From an uncultured Faecalibacterium sp. (GTDB taxonomy: Bacteria; Bacillota; Clostridia; Oscillospirales; Ruminococcaceae), in the NCBI GenBank assembly GCA_944385995.1, contig CALWZL010000005.1, positions 35,447 through 99,446 on the forward strand: a stretch of 64,000 bases of DNA. The letters run 5' to 3'. Of the stretch, positions 16,688 to 25,175 are shown piece by piece; the first letter of the stretch is position 1, and every line of letters begins with the position of its first letter. Under the pieces are notes generated by a model. The model saw nothing but the letters and a program-made list of their open reading frames with translations, made no database searches and was not told where the DNA came from. The position numbers and the translations under genes were made by a program.

Positions 16688-17518
16688 TTACTTTTCGCCG
16701 TCCATGCGGAGGCCAACCATAAAGAACTTGTTGAAGATCAGATAGAGGATGATGATGGGCAGCACCGAGATGCAGGCGGCCGCCATGACCTGGTTCCACA
16801 TGGTGCCGGCATTCTGGGACTGGAAGCTCTGCAAGCCGAGGGTCAAGGTGTACTTGGACGCGGTCTTGATGTAGAGCATGGGCGCGGTGAAGGCGTTCCA
16901 GAAGCCCATAAAGCCGAAGATGGCAGTTGTGGCGATGGTGGGCCGGGCCAGCGGCATGGCGATGCGGAAGAAGACGCCGTACCGGCTCAGACCGTCGATT
17001 TCAGCAGCCTCACAGACATCCTTGGGGAAGTTCATGAAGAACTGGCGCATCAGGAAGATGTTGCCGATGTTGGCGGCCGAGGGGAGGATCAGGGCGGTGA
17101 AGGAGTCCAGCATCCCGAAGTCTTTCAGCAGCAGATAGTTGGGGATCAGGAGCACCTGGCCCGGAATCATCATCAGGAGCAGCAGGGCGTGATAAATCTT
17201 GTCCCGGCCGGGGAAGCTCAGGCGGCTCAGGGAATAACCAGCCATCGAGTTGATGTAGACATTGATGACGGTACCGACGGTCGCCACAAACAGCGAATTC
17301 AAAAACCAGCGCGGGAACAAGGAGCTGTGTCCGAAAATGGTGGCGTAATTGTCCAGGGTCATATTTTCAGAGATCAGAGACATATTGCCGCCCACGATCT
17401 CCCGCAGGGGTTTGAACGATGCGGCCACCATCCAGAGGAAGGGATACAGGGTGATGAGTGCGTAGATAATCAGAATCAGATACAGCAGGGCGCGGCCGGC
17501 TGTCATTTTAGGTTTCAT
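16688..17518 (-). CDS. Sugar ABC transporter permease, MalG-type
   Basis: 276 residues, six hydrophobic segments, first one at residues 9-30. The EAA loop EAAEIDGLSRYGVFFRIAMPLARP contacts the ATPase. It pairs with the MalF-type permease 12 bp upstream in the operon. No ATPase is encoded in this operon, so a shared MsmK/UgpC-type ATPase elsewhere in the genome is inferred. Confidence 0.95.
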   Translation of the reverse strand: MKPKMTAGRALLYLILIIYALITLYPFLWMVAASFKPLREIVGGNMSLISENMTLDNYATIFGHSSLFPRWFLNSLFVATVGTVINVYINSMAGYSLSRLSFPGRDKIYHALLLLMMIPGQVLLIPNYLLLKDFGMLDSFTALILPSAANIGNIFLMRQFFMNFPKDVCEAAEIDGLSRYGVFFRIAMPLARPTIATTAIFGFMGFWNAFTAPMLYIKTASKYTLTLGLQSFQSQNAGTMWNQVMAAACISVLPIIILYLIFNKFFMVGLRMDGEK

Positions 17519-17530
17519 GGTTCCGCCTCC

Positions 17531-18487
17531 TTAATACCATCTCTCGGCATTGTTGAGCTTTTCAGCGATCATGGATACAGCCATGATGACGAGAGCCAAA
17601 ATAATCGCGATGCAGGCAGCATAGCCCATGGCGTTGTTGGTGCCGAAAGCGTAACGGTAGACCATCAGGGAAACCGTCAGGGTGCTGTTGGCCGGACCGC
17701 CCGAGCCGTTGGAGAAGATGTAGGCCTGATCGAACATCTGCAAGGTGCCGATGATGCCGGTCAAAAGCACATAGGTGGTGATGGGCTTCAGGTAAGGGAT
17801 GGTAATGTTTGTGAACTTCTGCACCGTGTTGGCACCGTCGATCTCAGCGGCCTCATACAGGGAGACGGGCAGATCCTGCAGGCTGGCCAGGTACATGGTG
17901 GTGTACTGGGGGACGGTCGACCAGATGTTCATGACCATGATGACCTTCAGGGCAAAGGACGGGTCTTCCAGGAAGTTGATTCCGCCGCCCGCCGGCAGAA
18001 TGCCCGCCTGAATCAGCATCATGTTGATGGGGCCGGTGACACTGAACATGAACATAAAGATGATGGTCAGTGCCGAGCTGGAAGTCAGGGTAGGCAGGAA
18101 ATAGACGGTACGGAAGAAATATTTGCCGCGGATCTTGCTGTTCAGGACGCTGGCGATCACCAGCGCGATGACAGTCTGGCAGGGCACCACCACCACCGAG
18201 AAGGACAAGGTGTTGGTCAGCGCTTTGCGGGCTGTTTCATCGGTGAACAGCCGCAGATAGTTCTCCAGTCCCACAAAGGTAAAGCTGTTGGTGAAAAGGT
18301 TGACTTTGTGGAAGGAAAGGTATACCACATAGACGGCGGCGATACCGATAAAGATTCCCAGTGTGATGACGGCGGGCAGCAGGAACAGATACCCCTGCCG
18401 CCACTCCTGCAGCTTCCGCTTGCTGGGGCGGGTGTCGAATTGAATGGTCGCAGCTGAGCCGGCGGCCCCTTTGGTTGGTTTGGGCAT
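17531..18487 (-). CDS. Sugar ABC transporter permease, MalF-type
   Basis: 318 residues. A cytoplasmic N-terminal tail of about 30 residues precedes six hydrophobic segments; the EAA loop is EAAEIDGANTVQKFTNITIPYLKP. Second gene of the alpha-glucoside operon, 48 bp after the binding-protein gene. Confidence 0.95.
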   Translation of the reverse strand: MPKPTKGAAGSAATIQFDTRPSKRKLQEWRQGYLFLLPAVITLGIFIGIAAVYVVYLSFHKVNLFTNSFTFVGLENYLRLFTDETARKALTNTLSFSVVVVPCQTVIALVIASVLNSKIRGKYFFRTVYFLPTLTSSSALTIIFMFMFSVTGPINMMLIQAGILPAGGGINFLEDPSFALKVIMVMNIWSTVPQYTTMYLASLQDLPVSLYEAAEIDGANTVQKFTNITIPYLKPITTYVLLTGIIGTLQMFDQAYIFSNGSGGPANSTLTVSLMVYRYAFGTNNAMGYAACIAIILALVIMAVSMIAEKLNNAERWY

Positions 18488-18535
18488 ACGCGATTCCTCC
18501 GTTCCCTTATGGGTTTAGCGTTGCGGTGTGCAGGC

Positions 18536-19846
18536 TCAGCCGGCGTTGGCGATTTCCTGGTTGGCCTGATCCTGGGCGGCCTGGAGGAATTCTGCGGTGG
18601 TCATTTCACCGCTCACAGCCAGGGGGAAGTAGTTCTGATAGGCGGTGTTGATGATGGAAGCGTTGTTGCCCAGCTGCCAGGGCAGTGCGCACTCCGTCAT
18701 ATCAGAGTGGACCTTCCAGACCGGATCGCTCTCGACATCCATGGCCTCGGCGGCATCGGCACGCGGGGGCAGGCAGCCGGCGCCAGTGCACCAGATGGTC
18801 TCGCCGTCCACGCTGGTCACATACTTGATCCAGGCAGAAGCCATGTCCTTGTTCTGGCTCAGGCTGTAGATGCCATAGCCGACAGTGTAGCTCATGGAAT
18901 ACTGGGTGCCGTTGTACTTGGGCATCGGCTTGACGCCAAAGTTGATGTCGCTGTAGTCGGTCTTGAGGGTGCCGTAGACCCAGTTGCCTTCCTCCATGAT
19001 GGCAGCTTTGCCGGTGCCGAAGGCCTCGCCGTTCCAGCCCAGGCCCAGAGAGCTGGGGGTTCTCCACAGGTCGGCGTCCACGAAGTCCAGAATGAACTGC
19101 ATGTTTTTCACCACGCCGTCGCTGGTCAGGGTGGCATTGCCCTCGCTGTCGATCAGGCTGTTGCCGCCGTCCTGCAGGATGCACAGGTTGCGGGACAGAT
19201 CCTGGTTGTAGGTCATGGCGGCGATCTGGTTGGGCCCGTAGAGCTCATCCAGCTTTGCCTGCAGCTCGGTCAGGAATGCCGTGTAATCATCGTAGTCGTC
19301 GGGGATGTCGTCGGGGGTAAAGCCGCAGGCCTCCAGCAGGTCGATGTTGTAGTAGGTGGCCAGGGTCGAGACATCCTTGGGCACGCAGAGGGTGCCCTCG
19401 TCATTGGTGAAGGCCTCCACCAGGTTGGGATAGAAGGCGTCCAGCTCATACTCGGCGGGGTCCAGCGGGTCCATCACGCCCAGAGAGCCGTAGAACGGGA
19501 ACATGACGCCGTCCACATAGAAGGTGTCAGGGGCCGTCTGGCCGATCAGGTCAGCCTGAAACTGGGTGTTGAAGTCGGTGTAAACCTTCAGCTCAACGGT
19601 GCAGCCGTGGTCAGCCTCAAAATTGTCCTTCAGCTGATTGATGGCGGCGGTCTCCTGGTCATTGCCGCCCCAGATGCCGACGGTCAGGGTGCGGCCGGTG
19701 AAATCACCCGAAGCAGATGCGTCACCCGAAGCTGCGGTGGAAGCAGCCGTCGAGGTGGACGAGGAGCTGCCGCAGGCAGTCAGGGCAGCTGCTGCGGCAG
19801 CAGCGCCGCAGACAGCGAGGAACGAACGACGATTGATCTTTTTCAT
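18536..19846 (-). CDS. Extracellular sugar-binding lipoprotein (family 1)
   Basis: 436 residues. The signal peptide contains a twin-arginine-like NRRSFLAVCG and ends in lipobox ALTACGSS, so the protein is a lipoprotein, possibly Tat-exported. A Ser/Ala-rich linker is followed by a type 1 solute-binding domain (LTVGIWGGNDQETAAINQLKDNFE). It delivers oligosaccharides, probably isomalto- or other alpha-glucosides, to the two downstream permeases. It is the first gene after a promoter with two LacI operators. Confidence 0.94.
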   Translation of the reverse strand: MKKINRRSFLAVCGAAAAAAALTACGSSSSTSTAASTAASGDASASGDFTGRTLTVGIWGGNDQETAAINQLKDNFEADHGCTVELKVYTDFNTQFQADLIGQTAPDTFYVDGVMFPFYGSLGVMDPLDPAEYELDAFYPNLVEAFTNDEGTLCVPKDVSTLATYYNIDLLEACGFTPDDIPDDYDDYTAFLTELQAKLDELYGPNQIAAMTYNQDLSRNLCILQDGGNSLIDSEGNATLTSDGVVKNMQFILDFVDADLWRTPSSLGLGWNGEAFGTGKAAIMEEGNWVYGTLKTDYSDINFGVKPMPKYNGTQYSMSYTVGYGIYSLSQNKDMASAWIKYVTSVDGETIWCTGAGCLPPRADAAEAMDVESDPVWKVHSDMTECALPWQLGNNASIINTAYQNYFPLAVSGEMTTAEFLQAAQDQANQEIANAG

Positions 19847-19887
19847 GGAAAAAAGTCTCCTTCAAACTGTGTGTTTTGCAAGTTGCA

Positions 19888-19897
19888 AAAACGTTTT
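19888..19897. promoter_or_regulatory. LacI-type operator O1 (alpha-glucoside operon)
   Basis: Palindrome AAAACGTTTT with GCA/CGA flanks, centred 31 bp (three helical turns) from operator O2. It lies near the predicted transcription start of the binding-protein operon. Confidence 0.75.
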
Positions 19898-19908
19898 CGA
19901 CTGCATTC

Positions 19909-19937
19909 ATCGTATACGAAAACGTTTTCGCAATCAA
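19909..19937 (-). promoter_or_regulatory. Promoter of alpha-glucoside ABC operon
   Basis: On the minus strand TTGATT (19937-19932), 17-bp spacer, TACGAT (19914-19909). Operator O2 fills the spacer, so a bound repressor would block polymerase directly. Confidence 0.7.
19917..19930. promoter_or_regulatory. LacI-type operator O2
   Basis: A perfect 14-bp palindrome CGAAAACGTTTTCG, the best match of the four local copies; sits between -35 and -10 of the operon promoter. Confidence 0.85.
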
Positions 19938-19991
19938 TTCGCGTTTTCACCAAACCAGAGCTTTTTGTTTTGGACAACTTGTCCGGTTATT

Positions 19992-22313
19992 TTACAGTTC
20001 TACGCGCATCTGGTGCTGTACCTGGCAGGCTTTGCCGTAGACGGTGAGGTCCACCGTTTGGGTGCCGGTCAAATTTTCGATGTCGAGAGAAGAATGGCTC
20101 AGGGTGATGTGGAGTTTCTGGCCGTGCCAATAGAGGTAGAAGTCCAGCTCGGACCAGGCGTCAGGCAGAGAAGGATTGATCCGCAGCTTGCCGTCCAGCA
20201 TCCGCACGCCGCCGAAGCCGTAGACCACCGACTGCCAGATGCCGGCCAGGGAGGCGGCATGGATGCCGGCGTCGCTGGTCTTCATGTTGGGGCCCACGTC
20301 AATGGCGGCAGCGCTGGAGAACAGGCGGTAAGCCATATCCCGGTTGCCCATGTCGTTGGCCAGGATGCAGTGGGTGGACAGGGACAGAGAAGAATCGTGC
20401 AGGGTACGGGGCTCGTAATAATTCCAGTTGGCACGCTTGACATCGGTGCTGAACTGGTTTTCCAGCAGCAGGAACATAATCAGAATGTCAGCCTGCTTGG
20501 AAACCTGCATGTGGGTGATCTGCTCCTGGTTGTAGTCGCGGTAAATGCTGCCCACATTCTGCTGATTCTTGTACTTGGTCAGATCGATGTCCTTCAGGGT
20601 CAGATAGGTGCGGTCCTGCGGAATGACCAGGTCCTCGCGGGGCTGGGGCAGATAGAGCCGGGACAGTTTGGCCTCCCACTGGGGTTCCAGGGCAGCCAGA
20701 CCCAGCTTTTCATCCAGGGTATGGTAAAGCTCAGGCCGCTCCGCCTTGAGCTGGCGGCTGTACTCCAGGGCCTTGCGAATGTTCCAGGCCGCCATATAGT
20801 TGGTGAAAGCGTTGTCGTCCACATGCTCTTTGTACTCGTCGGGACCCACCACGTCGTTGATGTGGAGCAGACCGTCGGCGCCCTCTTCGAGGCGGCTGGC
20901 CCAGAATTTGCCGGTGTCCAAAATCAGCTCATAGCCGCAGCGGTCCATGAAATCCTGGTCGCCGGTGACCTGATAGTATTCCCATGCGCCGTAGGCCACA
21001 TCCGCAGTGATGTGCTGCTCAATGAAGCCGGACCAGATTTTGGTGGGCAGGCCGGTGACGATGTCGGCAGCACCCCACACGGGCGTGACCTCGCCGTCGT
21101 CGATCCAGGCAGATTCCCAGGGGAACTGTGCGCCCTCGTACTGGTTGCCGGCCGCCTTCTTGTGGGCGCCGGGCAGGCTCAGCCAGCGGTACTCCTCCAG
21201 GCTCCGGGCAATCTCGGGAGCGCTGAAAATGAAGTAGGGGAGGATGAACATTTCGGTGTCCCAGAAGGTGTGGCCCTTGTAGCCCTCGCCCGACAGGCCT
21301 TTGGCGCCAATGTTCATCCGGTTGTCGTGCATGGGAGTCATGATGTAGAGGTGATACTGTGCAAAGCGGATGGCCAGCTGATCGAAGGGATTTTCGGACT
21401 GGATGGTCACAGGGACATTGTCCCAGACCCTGGCCGCCCAGGCGCGGGTGCTCTCCTCCAACAGGGCATCATAGCCCAGACCGCAGATTTCCTTCTGACC
21501 GGCCAGAGCCTTTTCCTGCAGGGCAGAGAGCTCCAGACCCTCGCTGTCGCGGTCCCGGGAGGTGTAGACGGTGGAGAGCTTCTGAACGGTCAGCGTCTTG
21601 CCGGCAGGGATGGATACCTTGAATTCCTGCTTGATGATGCGGCGATCCATCACGATGAAGCCCTTTTCCTCCTGGGGCACACCGTCCATGGCAAAAGAGA
21701 AGGTGGTGTGGAACACAAAGTGAATGCCAGACTGCTCGGTGGTCTGGTTGTACTGCATGTGGCGGCCCTCAAAGAGACGCTTGTCGCCCTCCGAGAAGTG
21801 CTGGCTGCCGCCGTTGTTCATCTGGCCATTGATGCCGCCCACCATGTCCAGCTCCATATCGCCGTCCAGCGGGGTGACAGCGAGTTTCTGAGCAATGAGG
21901 TGCAGCCGGTTCAGAGAGACAAAGCGGCTGAAAACCAACTGATACCGCTTGCCGTTGGGGGCAGCCCAGACCACCCGGCGGGTGGTCTCGCCGGTCTTGA
22001 GGTTGAGAGCGCGGTCGTAGGACTCGACCTTGCCGGTCAGCAGGTTGAGCCGGACCCCGTCCAGCCGCAGATCCAGACGGGAAATGTCGGCTGCATTGGG
22101 CAGCTCGGTGACCTCGTTGTCGTCGAATTTGTTGAAGGTGCCCGCCACAAACAGATCCCGCTGCTCGCCCGGATTGAATTCGTCGGTGGCGTTGCGCAGG
22201 CAGAGATAGCCGTTGCCCTGGCACATGATGGATTCACACTTGCCCAGATACTCCGGGTCAAAGCTGTCCTCTGCGACAATCCAGTCGGCAGCGCGCGAGT
22301 AATCCATAGCCAT
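19992..22313 (-). CDS. GH65 disaccharide phosphorylase
   Basis: 773 residues. N-terminal beta-sandwich, then the (alpha/alpha)6 barrel with KGLSGEGYKGHTFWDTE and the catalytic acid Glu493 in GPDEYKEHVDDNAFTN, followed by the C-terminal jelly roll. GH65 phosphorylases split maltose, trehalose, kojibiose or nigerose with phosphate to glucose and beta-glucose-1-phosphate; the downstream pgmB fits. The exact disaccharide cannot be read reliably; its regulon partner with a Val200-type GH13 suggests alpha-1,2/1,3/1,6-linked glucosides. It has its own promoter region with one LacI operator. Confidence 0.93.
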   Translation of the reverse strand: MAMDYSRAADWIVAEDSFDPEYLGKCESIMCQGNGYLCLRNATDEFNPGEQRDLFVAGTFNKFDDNEVTELPNAADISRLDLRLDGVRLNLLTGKVESYDRALNLKTGETTRRVVWAAPNGKRYQLVFSRFVSLNRLHLIAQKLAVTPLDGDMELDMVGGINGQMNNGGSQHFSEGDKRLFEGRHMQYNQTTEQSGIHFVFHTTFSFAMDGVPQEEKGFIVMDRRIIKQEFKVSIPAGKTLTVQKLSTVYTSRDRDSEGLELSALQEKALAGQKEICGLGYDALLEESTRAWAARVWDNVPVTIQSENPFDQLAIRFAQYHLYIMTPMHDNRMNIGAKGLSGEGYKGHTFWDTEMFILPYFIFSAPEIARSLEEYRWLSLPGAHKKAAGNQYEGAQFPWESAWIDDGEVTPVWGAADIVTGLPTKIWSGFIEQHITADVAYGAWEYYQVTGDQDFMDRCGYELILDTGKFWASRLEEGADGLLHINDVVGPDEYKEHVDDNAFTNYMAAWNIRKALEYSRQLKAERPELYHTLDEKLGLAALEPQWEAKLSRLYLPQPREDLVIPQDRTYLTLKDIDLTKYKNQQNVGSIYRDYNQEQITHMQVSKQADILIMFLLLENQFSTDVKRANWNYYEPRTLHDSSLSLSTHCILANDMGNRDMAYRLFSSAAAIDVGPNMKTSDAGIHAASLAGIWQSVVYGFGGVRMLDGKLRINPSLPDAWSELDFYLYWHGQKLHITLSHSSLDIENLTGTQTVDLTVYGKACQVQHQMRVEL

Positions 22314-22350
22314 AAAAAATCCTCCTTATGATACAGTTCCAGCTTAAAAT

Positions 22351-22364
22351 CGAAAACGTTTTTG
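22351..22364. promoter_or_regulatory. LacI-type operator O3 (GH65 gene)
   Basis: CGAAAACGTTTTTG, one mismatch from operator O2, about 40 bp upstream of the GH65 start. A TATCAT at 22333-22328 may be the -10 box, which would put the operator over the -35 region. Confidence 0.78.
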
Positions 22365-22371
22365 ATTTTGA

Positions 22372-22397
22372 GCTAAAAATAGCCCGGTTTCCGGGCA
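22372..22397 (-). terminator. Short terminator before GH65 gene
   Basis: On the minus strand GCCCGG/CCGGGC (22396-22391 with 22387-22382) with a 3-nt loop, then TATTTTT. Ends the transcript of the two small membrane protein genes. Confidence 0.7.
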
Positions 22398-22421
22398 CTT
22401 ACGGAGAGATCCTCCGATAAG

Positions 22422-22712
22422 TCAGTGATAAAAATAATAGTTGGAGATCCACGCCATGACCACCAGCCCGCACAGCTGGGCGCCGGCAGCAAAGAGCAGG
22501 GGAATGCCCAGCAGCCAAAAGACGAGACAGCAGACAACGGCCAGAGGCAGATACAGCCGGATGCTTTTGGCGATGTCGTTGGTGTCGGCATATCTGCGGG
22601 CACAAAACCATCCCAGCAGAATCGCCGCCAGAATGCACCCGCCCAGCAGCAAGGGACTGGTGGCGACCAAAGGGTCGGTAGGTTTCAAATGAAAGATGTC
22701 ATCCAGATTCAT
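22422..22712 (-). CDS. Small membrane protein of unknown function
   Basis: 96 residues with three hydrophobic segments (about 20-37, 53-70 and 72-92). Not recognised. Its start overlaps the stop of the RDD-family gene by 4 bp (22709-22712), so the two are translationally coupled. It lies in the same LacI-operator regulon as the GH65 and ABC genes, but nothing in the sequence says what it does. Confidence 0.7.
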   Translation of the reverse strand: MNLDDIFHLKPTDPLVATSPLLLGGCILAAILLGWFCARRYADTNDIAKSIRLYLPLAVVCCLVFWLLGIPLLFAAGAQLCGLVVMAWISNYYFYH

Positions 22713-23152
22713 GGTTTATCCTCCTGGCCGGGTTCCGGCTGATCTTCCCAGCGGAAGATGACCCGGCTGTTGCCGGCCATATCGTGCAGGGTGGTGCCCG
22801 TTGCAAACAGCATCACGGTACTGACCAGACCAGCCGCCCACCCGACCAGCGGGATCAGATACATGGCGCGGATCAGTTCCCGCAGGCCGGTGTAGAGAAC
22901 CGTGGGCTTGCCGCCGGCCCGGTCTACCACTTTGAGCCGGCCTATCATCTTGCCCAGTGTAGCGCCGTTGTTGTACTCAATCATCAGCACCCCATAGACA
23001 GCAAAGAGAAGGCGGAACAGAAAATCGGCAGACAACGCGTTCGTCTGAATCCAGAACAGCAAAACCAGCTGTACCGGAAGCATCAGAATGAGATAGTCGA
23101 TCAATGCACACAGCAGACGTGTGATGCCGCGCAGAACCTTGGGACTTCTCAT
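22709..23152 (-). CDS. RDD-family membrane protein
   Basis: 147 residues with an N-terminal arginine-rich start (RGITRLLCALIDYLI) followed by three or four hydrophobic segments and the RDD hallmark GATLGKMIGRLKVVDRAG. The Arg-Asp-Asp signature is modified to R..D. RDD proteins are small membrane proteins of mostly unknown role, some linked to sodium or compatible-solute transport. It is directly downstream of a LacI operator (23178-23191). Confidence 0.8.
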   Translation of the reverse strand: MRSPKVLRGITRLLCALIDYLILMLPVQLVLLFWIQTNALSADFLFRLLFAVYGVLMIEYNNGATLGKMIGRLKVVDRAGGKPTVLYTGLRELIRAMYLIPLVGWAAGLVSTVMLFATGTTLHDMAGNSRVIFRWEDQPEPGQEDKP

Positions 23153-23177
23153 GGATCAACTCCTCCTGTATCCATAA

Positions 23178-23191
23178 CGAAAACGTTTTTG
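23178..23191. promoter_or_regulatory. LacI-type operator O4 (RDD operon)
   Basis: CGAAAACGTTTTTG, identical to operator O3 in the core, just downstream of the predicted start of transcription for the RDD operon. Confidence 0.78.
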
Positions 23192-23199
23192 CTGACCAT

Positions 23200-23228
23200 A
23201 GAATAACATACTCCCCGGCATTTGTACA
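23200..23228 (-). promoter_or_regulatory. Candidate promoter of RDD operon
   Basis: On the minus strand TGTACA (23228-23223), 17-bp spacer, TATTCT (23205-23200). Confidence 0.5.
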
Positions 23229-23257
23229 TCCTCAAAATCTACAAATTTGCCGGGGAG
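23211..23257. repeat. Long inverted repeat between lacI and the RDD operon
   Basis: CTCCCCGGCATTTGT (23211-23225) pairs with ACAAATTTGCCGGGGAG (23241-23257) with a small bulge. It probably terminates lacI transcription (minus strand) and overlaps the -35 of the RDD promoter; the flanking T-tract is weak on the minus strand and CTTTT on the plus strand. Confidence 0.65.
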
Positions 23258-23279
23258 CTTTTGTGTACTCTATCCAGTT

Positions 23280-24296
23280 TTATAATTTGCCTCGGGCGCT
23301 GCCCCGGACGACCAGTTCGTACATCATGTGGTCGACGTGGACATCGTGCTGGCCTTCGATTTTCTGATAGATGGCCTTGCCGGCCATATAGCCCATCAGG
23401 TAGAAATCCTGGCGAATGGTGGTCAGGCCGCCGTAAAGATAGCGTGCCACCGGAATGTCATCAAAACCGACGACGGCGATCTGTTCTCCGACGGTCAGAC
23501 CTTTTTCCTCGATGGCACGGCAGGCCCCCAAAGCCATCAGGTCGCTGGCACAAAAGAGCGCATCCACGGCGGGGTCCCGGTCCAGCAATTCCTTGGTTTT
23601 CTGATAGGCCATGCTGGCGTCAAAATTGGCGCTGAGCATCCGGTCGGGGCGGACAGGGAGATGGGCTTCTTCCAGGGCCCAGCGGTAGCCGCTTCCGCGC
23701 AGAATCGAGACATCGGCATCAGGGCCGCCGTTTACCAGGGCGATGTTCTGCCGTCCGTTTTTAATCAGAAAGGACACGGCCTCATAGGCGGCGCGCTCAT
23801 TGTCCATGGTCACGTCCAGCACATCGGGATTGTCGGTGCGGATATCGATAAACGCACAGGGAATGTCGATCTCGTCCAGCTGCTGCAAATAGGGGTCGTG
23901 CAGCCGGAAACCAGCGCAGATCAGCCCTGTGAGCTGCTTGCGCAGACAGAGGACCTTGAGGGTACGCTGGGTCTGCTGCCGGCTGTCGGTGGTCATCAGG
24001 ATGAATTCGATGTTGTTGTCCTGGCAGGCGTGACAGACACCGCTCAGAATGCCGTAAACAGAGCCGGAAGGGTCGATGGGCCGCAGATCGTTGATAAGGA
24101 GTCCAATCACCTTGTCCACCCGGCCTCCCATGCTGCGCCCCGCTACATTGGGCACATAGTTCATTTGCCGGGCAATTTCCTGGATGCGGCTGCGTGTCTC
24201 AGGATTTACATCGGGATAGTCATTCAAGGCCTTGGATACCGTTGTGATGGATACACCGGCCTTTTTGGCGACATCACGGATTGTTGCTCTTTCCAT
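23280..24296 (-). CDS. LacI-family transcriptional repressor
   Basis: 338 residues. Helix-turn-helix at residues 3-25 (ATIRDVAKKAGVSITTVSKALN), hinge helix near 50-58, then a periplasmic-binding-like effector domain (VIGLLINDLRPIDPSGSVYG... VVGFDDIPVARYLYGGLTTIRQDF). ATG 24296 chosen: the HTH begins directly there, with GGGAG upstream. Four copies of an AAAACGTTTT operator in the neighbouring promoters fit its regulon: the ABC operon, GH65 and the RDD pair. The effector is probably an alpha-glucoside or its product. Confidence 0.93.
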   Translation of the reverse strand: MERATIRDVAKKAGVSITTVSKALNDYPDVNPETRSRIQEIARQMNYVPNVAGRSMGGRVDKVIGLLINDLRPIDPSGSVYGILSGVCHACQDNNIEFILMTTDSRQQTQRTLKVLCLRKQLTGLICAGFRLHDPYLQQLDEIDIPCAFIDIRTDNPDVLDVTMDNERAAYEAVSFLIKNGRQNIALVNGGPDADVSILRGSGYRWALEEAHLPVRPDRMLSANFDASMAYQKTKELLDRDPAVDALFCASDLMALGACRAIEEKGLTVGEQIAVVGFDDIPVARYLYGGLTTIRQDFYLMGYMAGKAIYQKIEGQHDVHVDHMMYELVVRGSARGKL

Positions 24297-24314
24297 CCAA
24301 TTACCACTCCCATT

Positions 24315-24357
24315 CTTTCTTAAAAGAAAGCATACCACAGTCTATTCTCTTTTCCAA
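24315..24357 (-). promoter_or_regulatory. lacI promoter with overlapping inverted repeat
   Basis: On the minus strand TTGGAA (24357-24352), 17-bp spacer, TATGCT (24334-24329). An inverted repeat CTTTCTT-AA-AAGAAAG (24315-24330) covers the -10 edge and start point. It differs from the AAAACGTTTT sites, so if it is an operator it is for another protein. Confidence 0.6.
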
Positions 24358-24442
24358 GGGGAAAACAGGTTCTCCCCACATGTTCAGAAGGCAAAATATA
24401 CAGATCAGATAGGCCGTCCATCGGATGCAGATTTGCAAAAAA

Positions 24443-25054
24443 TCAAGGCTGCATCAGTTCCCGGAAAGTGCGGAACGTCCCCTGTTTCATATTGTTGCGC
24501 ATCAGATCCTGTACATCGCGGGCTGTGACCGTGTCTTTGTATTTCATCCACCACCGCACCAGCGTCATCATGTCAGAGGCAAACAGACGGGCATAGAGGT
24601 CAGCGTAGGGAGAGACCTGGAATCTGACTTCTTGGGGATGGCTGCACAGGGTTTCAAGGATGGCGTCATGCACAATGTCAATCATCCGGCTGAAGACGCT
24701 TTCTTCCAGAGGAATCGACCACAGCAGGGTGTATTCTTTCTGGTGCTTGTAGAGGAAGCGGAGGACGTTCTCGAAATTCTTCTGGTAGACCACATCGTGA
24801 ATGTGACTGGGTGAGGCGTTGACAAAAGCCACATCCACCTGACGCCGAAACCCGTCCAGAGCCCGCTGCAAATATCGCTCCATCAGGTCATATTTGCTGG
24901 TGTAATATTTATAGAAAGTCGAGCGGTTGATGAGGGCCGCGCGGCACAGCTGCTCCACCGTAATTTTTTCAAAAGGGGTGTCGGCCAGACATTCCAGCAG
25001 TGCACGATCGATTTGTTTCAGGGTTTTGACCACCCGCAGGTCCGTCTGAGCCAT
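24443..25054 (-). CDS. TetR/AcrR-family transcriptional regulator
   Basis: 203 residues. N-terminal HTH (residues about 8-55: LKQIDRALLECLADTPFEKITVEQLCRAALINRSTFYKYYTSKYDL) and a helical ligand-binding domain of the kind common in clostridial TetR proteins. It is divergent from the redox/hydrolase operon starting at 25263, with 208 bp between starts that hold repeats (see 25075 and 25176), so it is the likely local regulator, perhaps sensing an aromatic substrate. Confidence 0.9.
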   Translation of the reverse strand: MAQTDLRVVKTLKQIDRALLECLADTPFEKITVEQLCRAALINRSTFYKYYTSKYDLMERYLQRALDGFRRQVDVAFVNASPSHIHDVVYQKNFENVLRFLYKHQKEYTLLWSIPLEESVFSRMIDIVHDAILETLCSHPQEVRFQVSPYADLYARLFASDMMTLVRWWMKYKDTVTARDVQDLMRNNMKQGTFRTFRELMQP

Positions 25055-25074
25055 AGAAAAAACTCCTTTTTTGA

Positions 25075-25119
25075 GATAAACAACAGAAAAGACGCCGTGT
25101 GTTGGATAAACAGCAGAAA
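25075..25119. repeat. Direct repeat in divergent regulatory region
   Basis: GATAAACAACAGAAA at 25075-25089 and GATAAACAGCAGAAA at 25105-25119, one mismatch, 30 bp apart (about three helical turns). Located just upstream of the tetR start; candidate regulator-binding pair. Confidence 0.6.
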
Positions 25120-25175
25120 CGAAAAAGTTGGTGATAGTTATTTCACAAACGACTTGATAAAATAAAAATAAGAAA

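Noticed and set aside
19638-22331. Very long open frame on the + strand opposite the GH65 gene
   Set aside because: It is the shadow of a GC-rich coding strand: no ribosome site, no recognisable domain, and the minus-strand frame is a clear GH65 enzyme.
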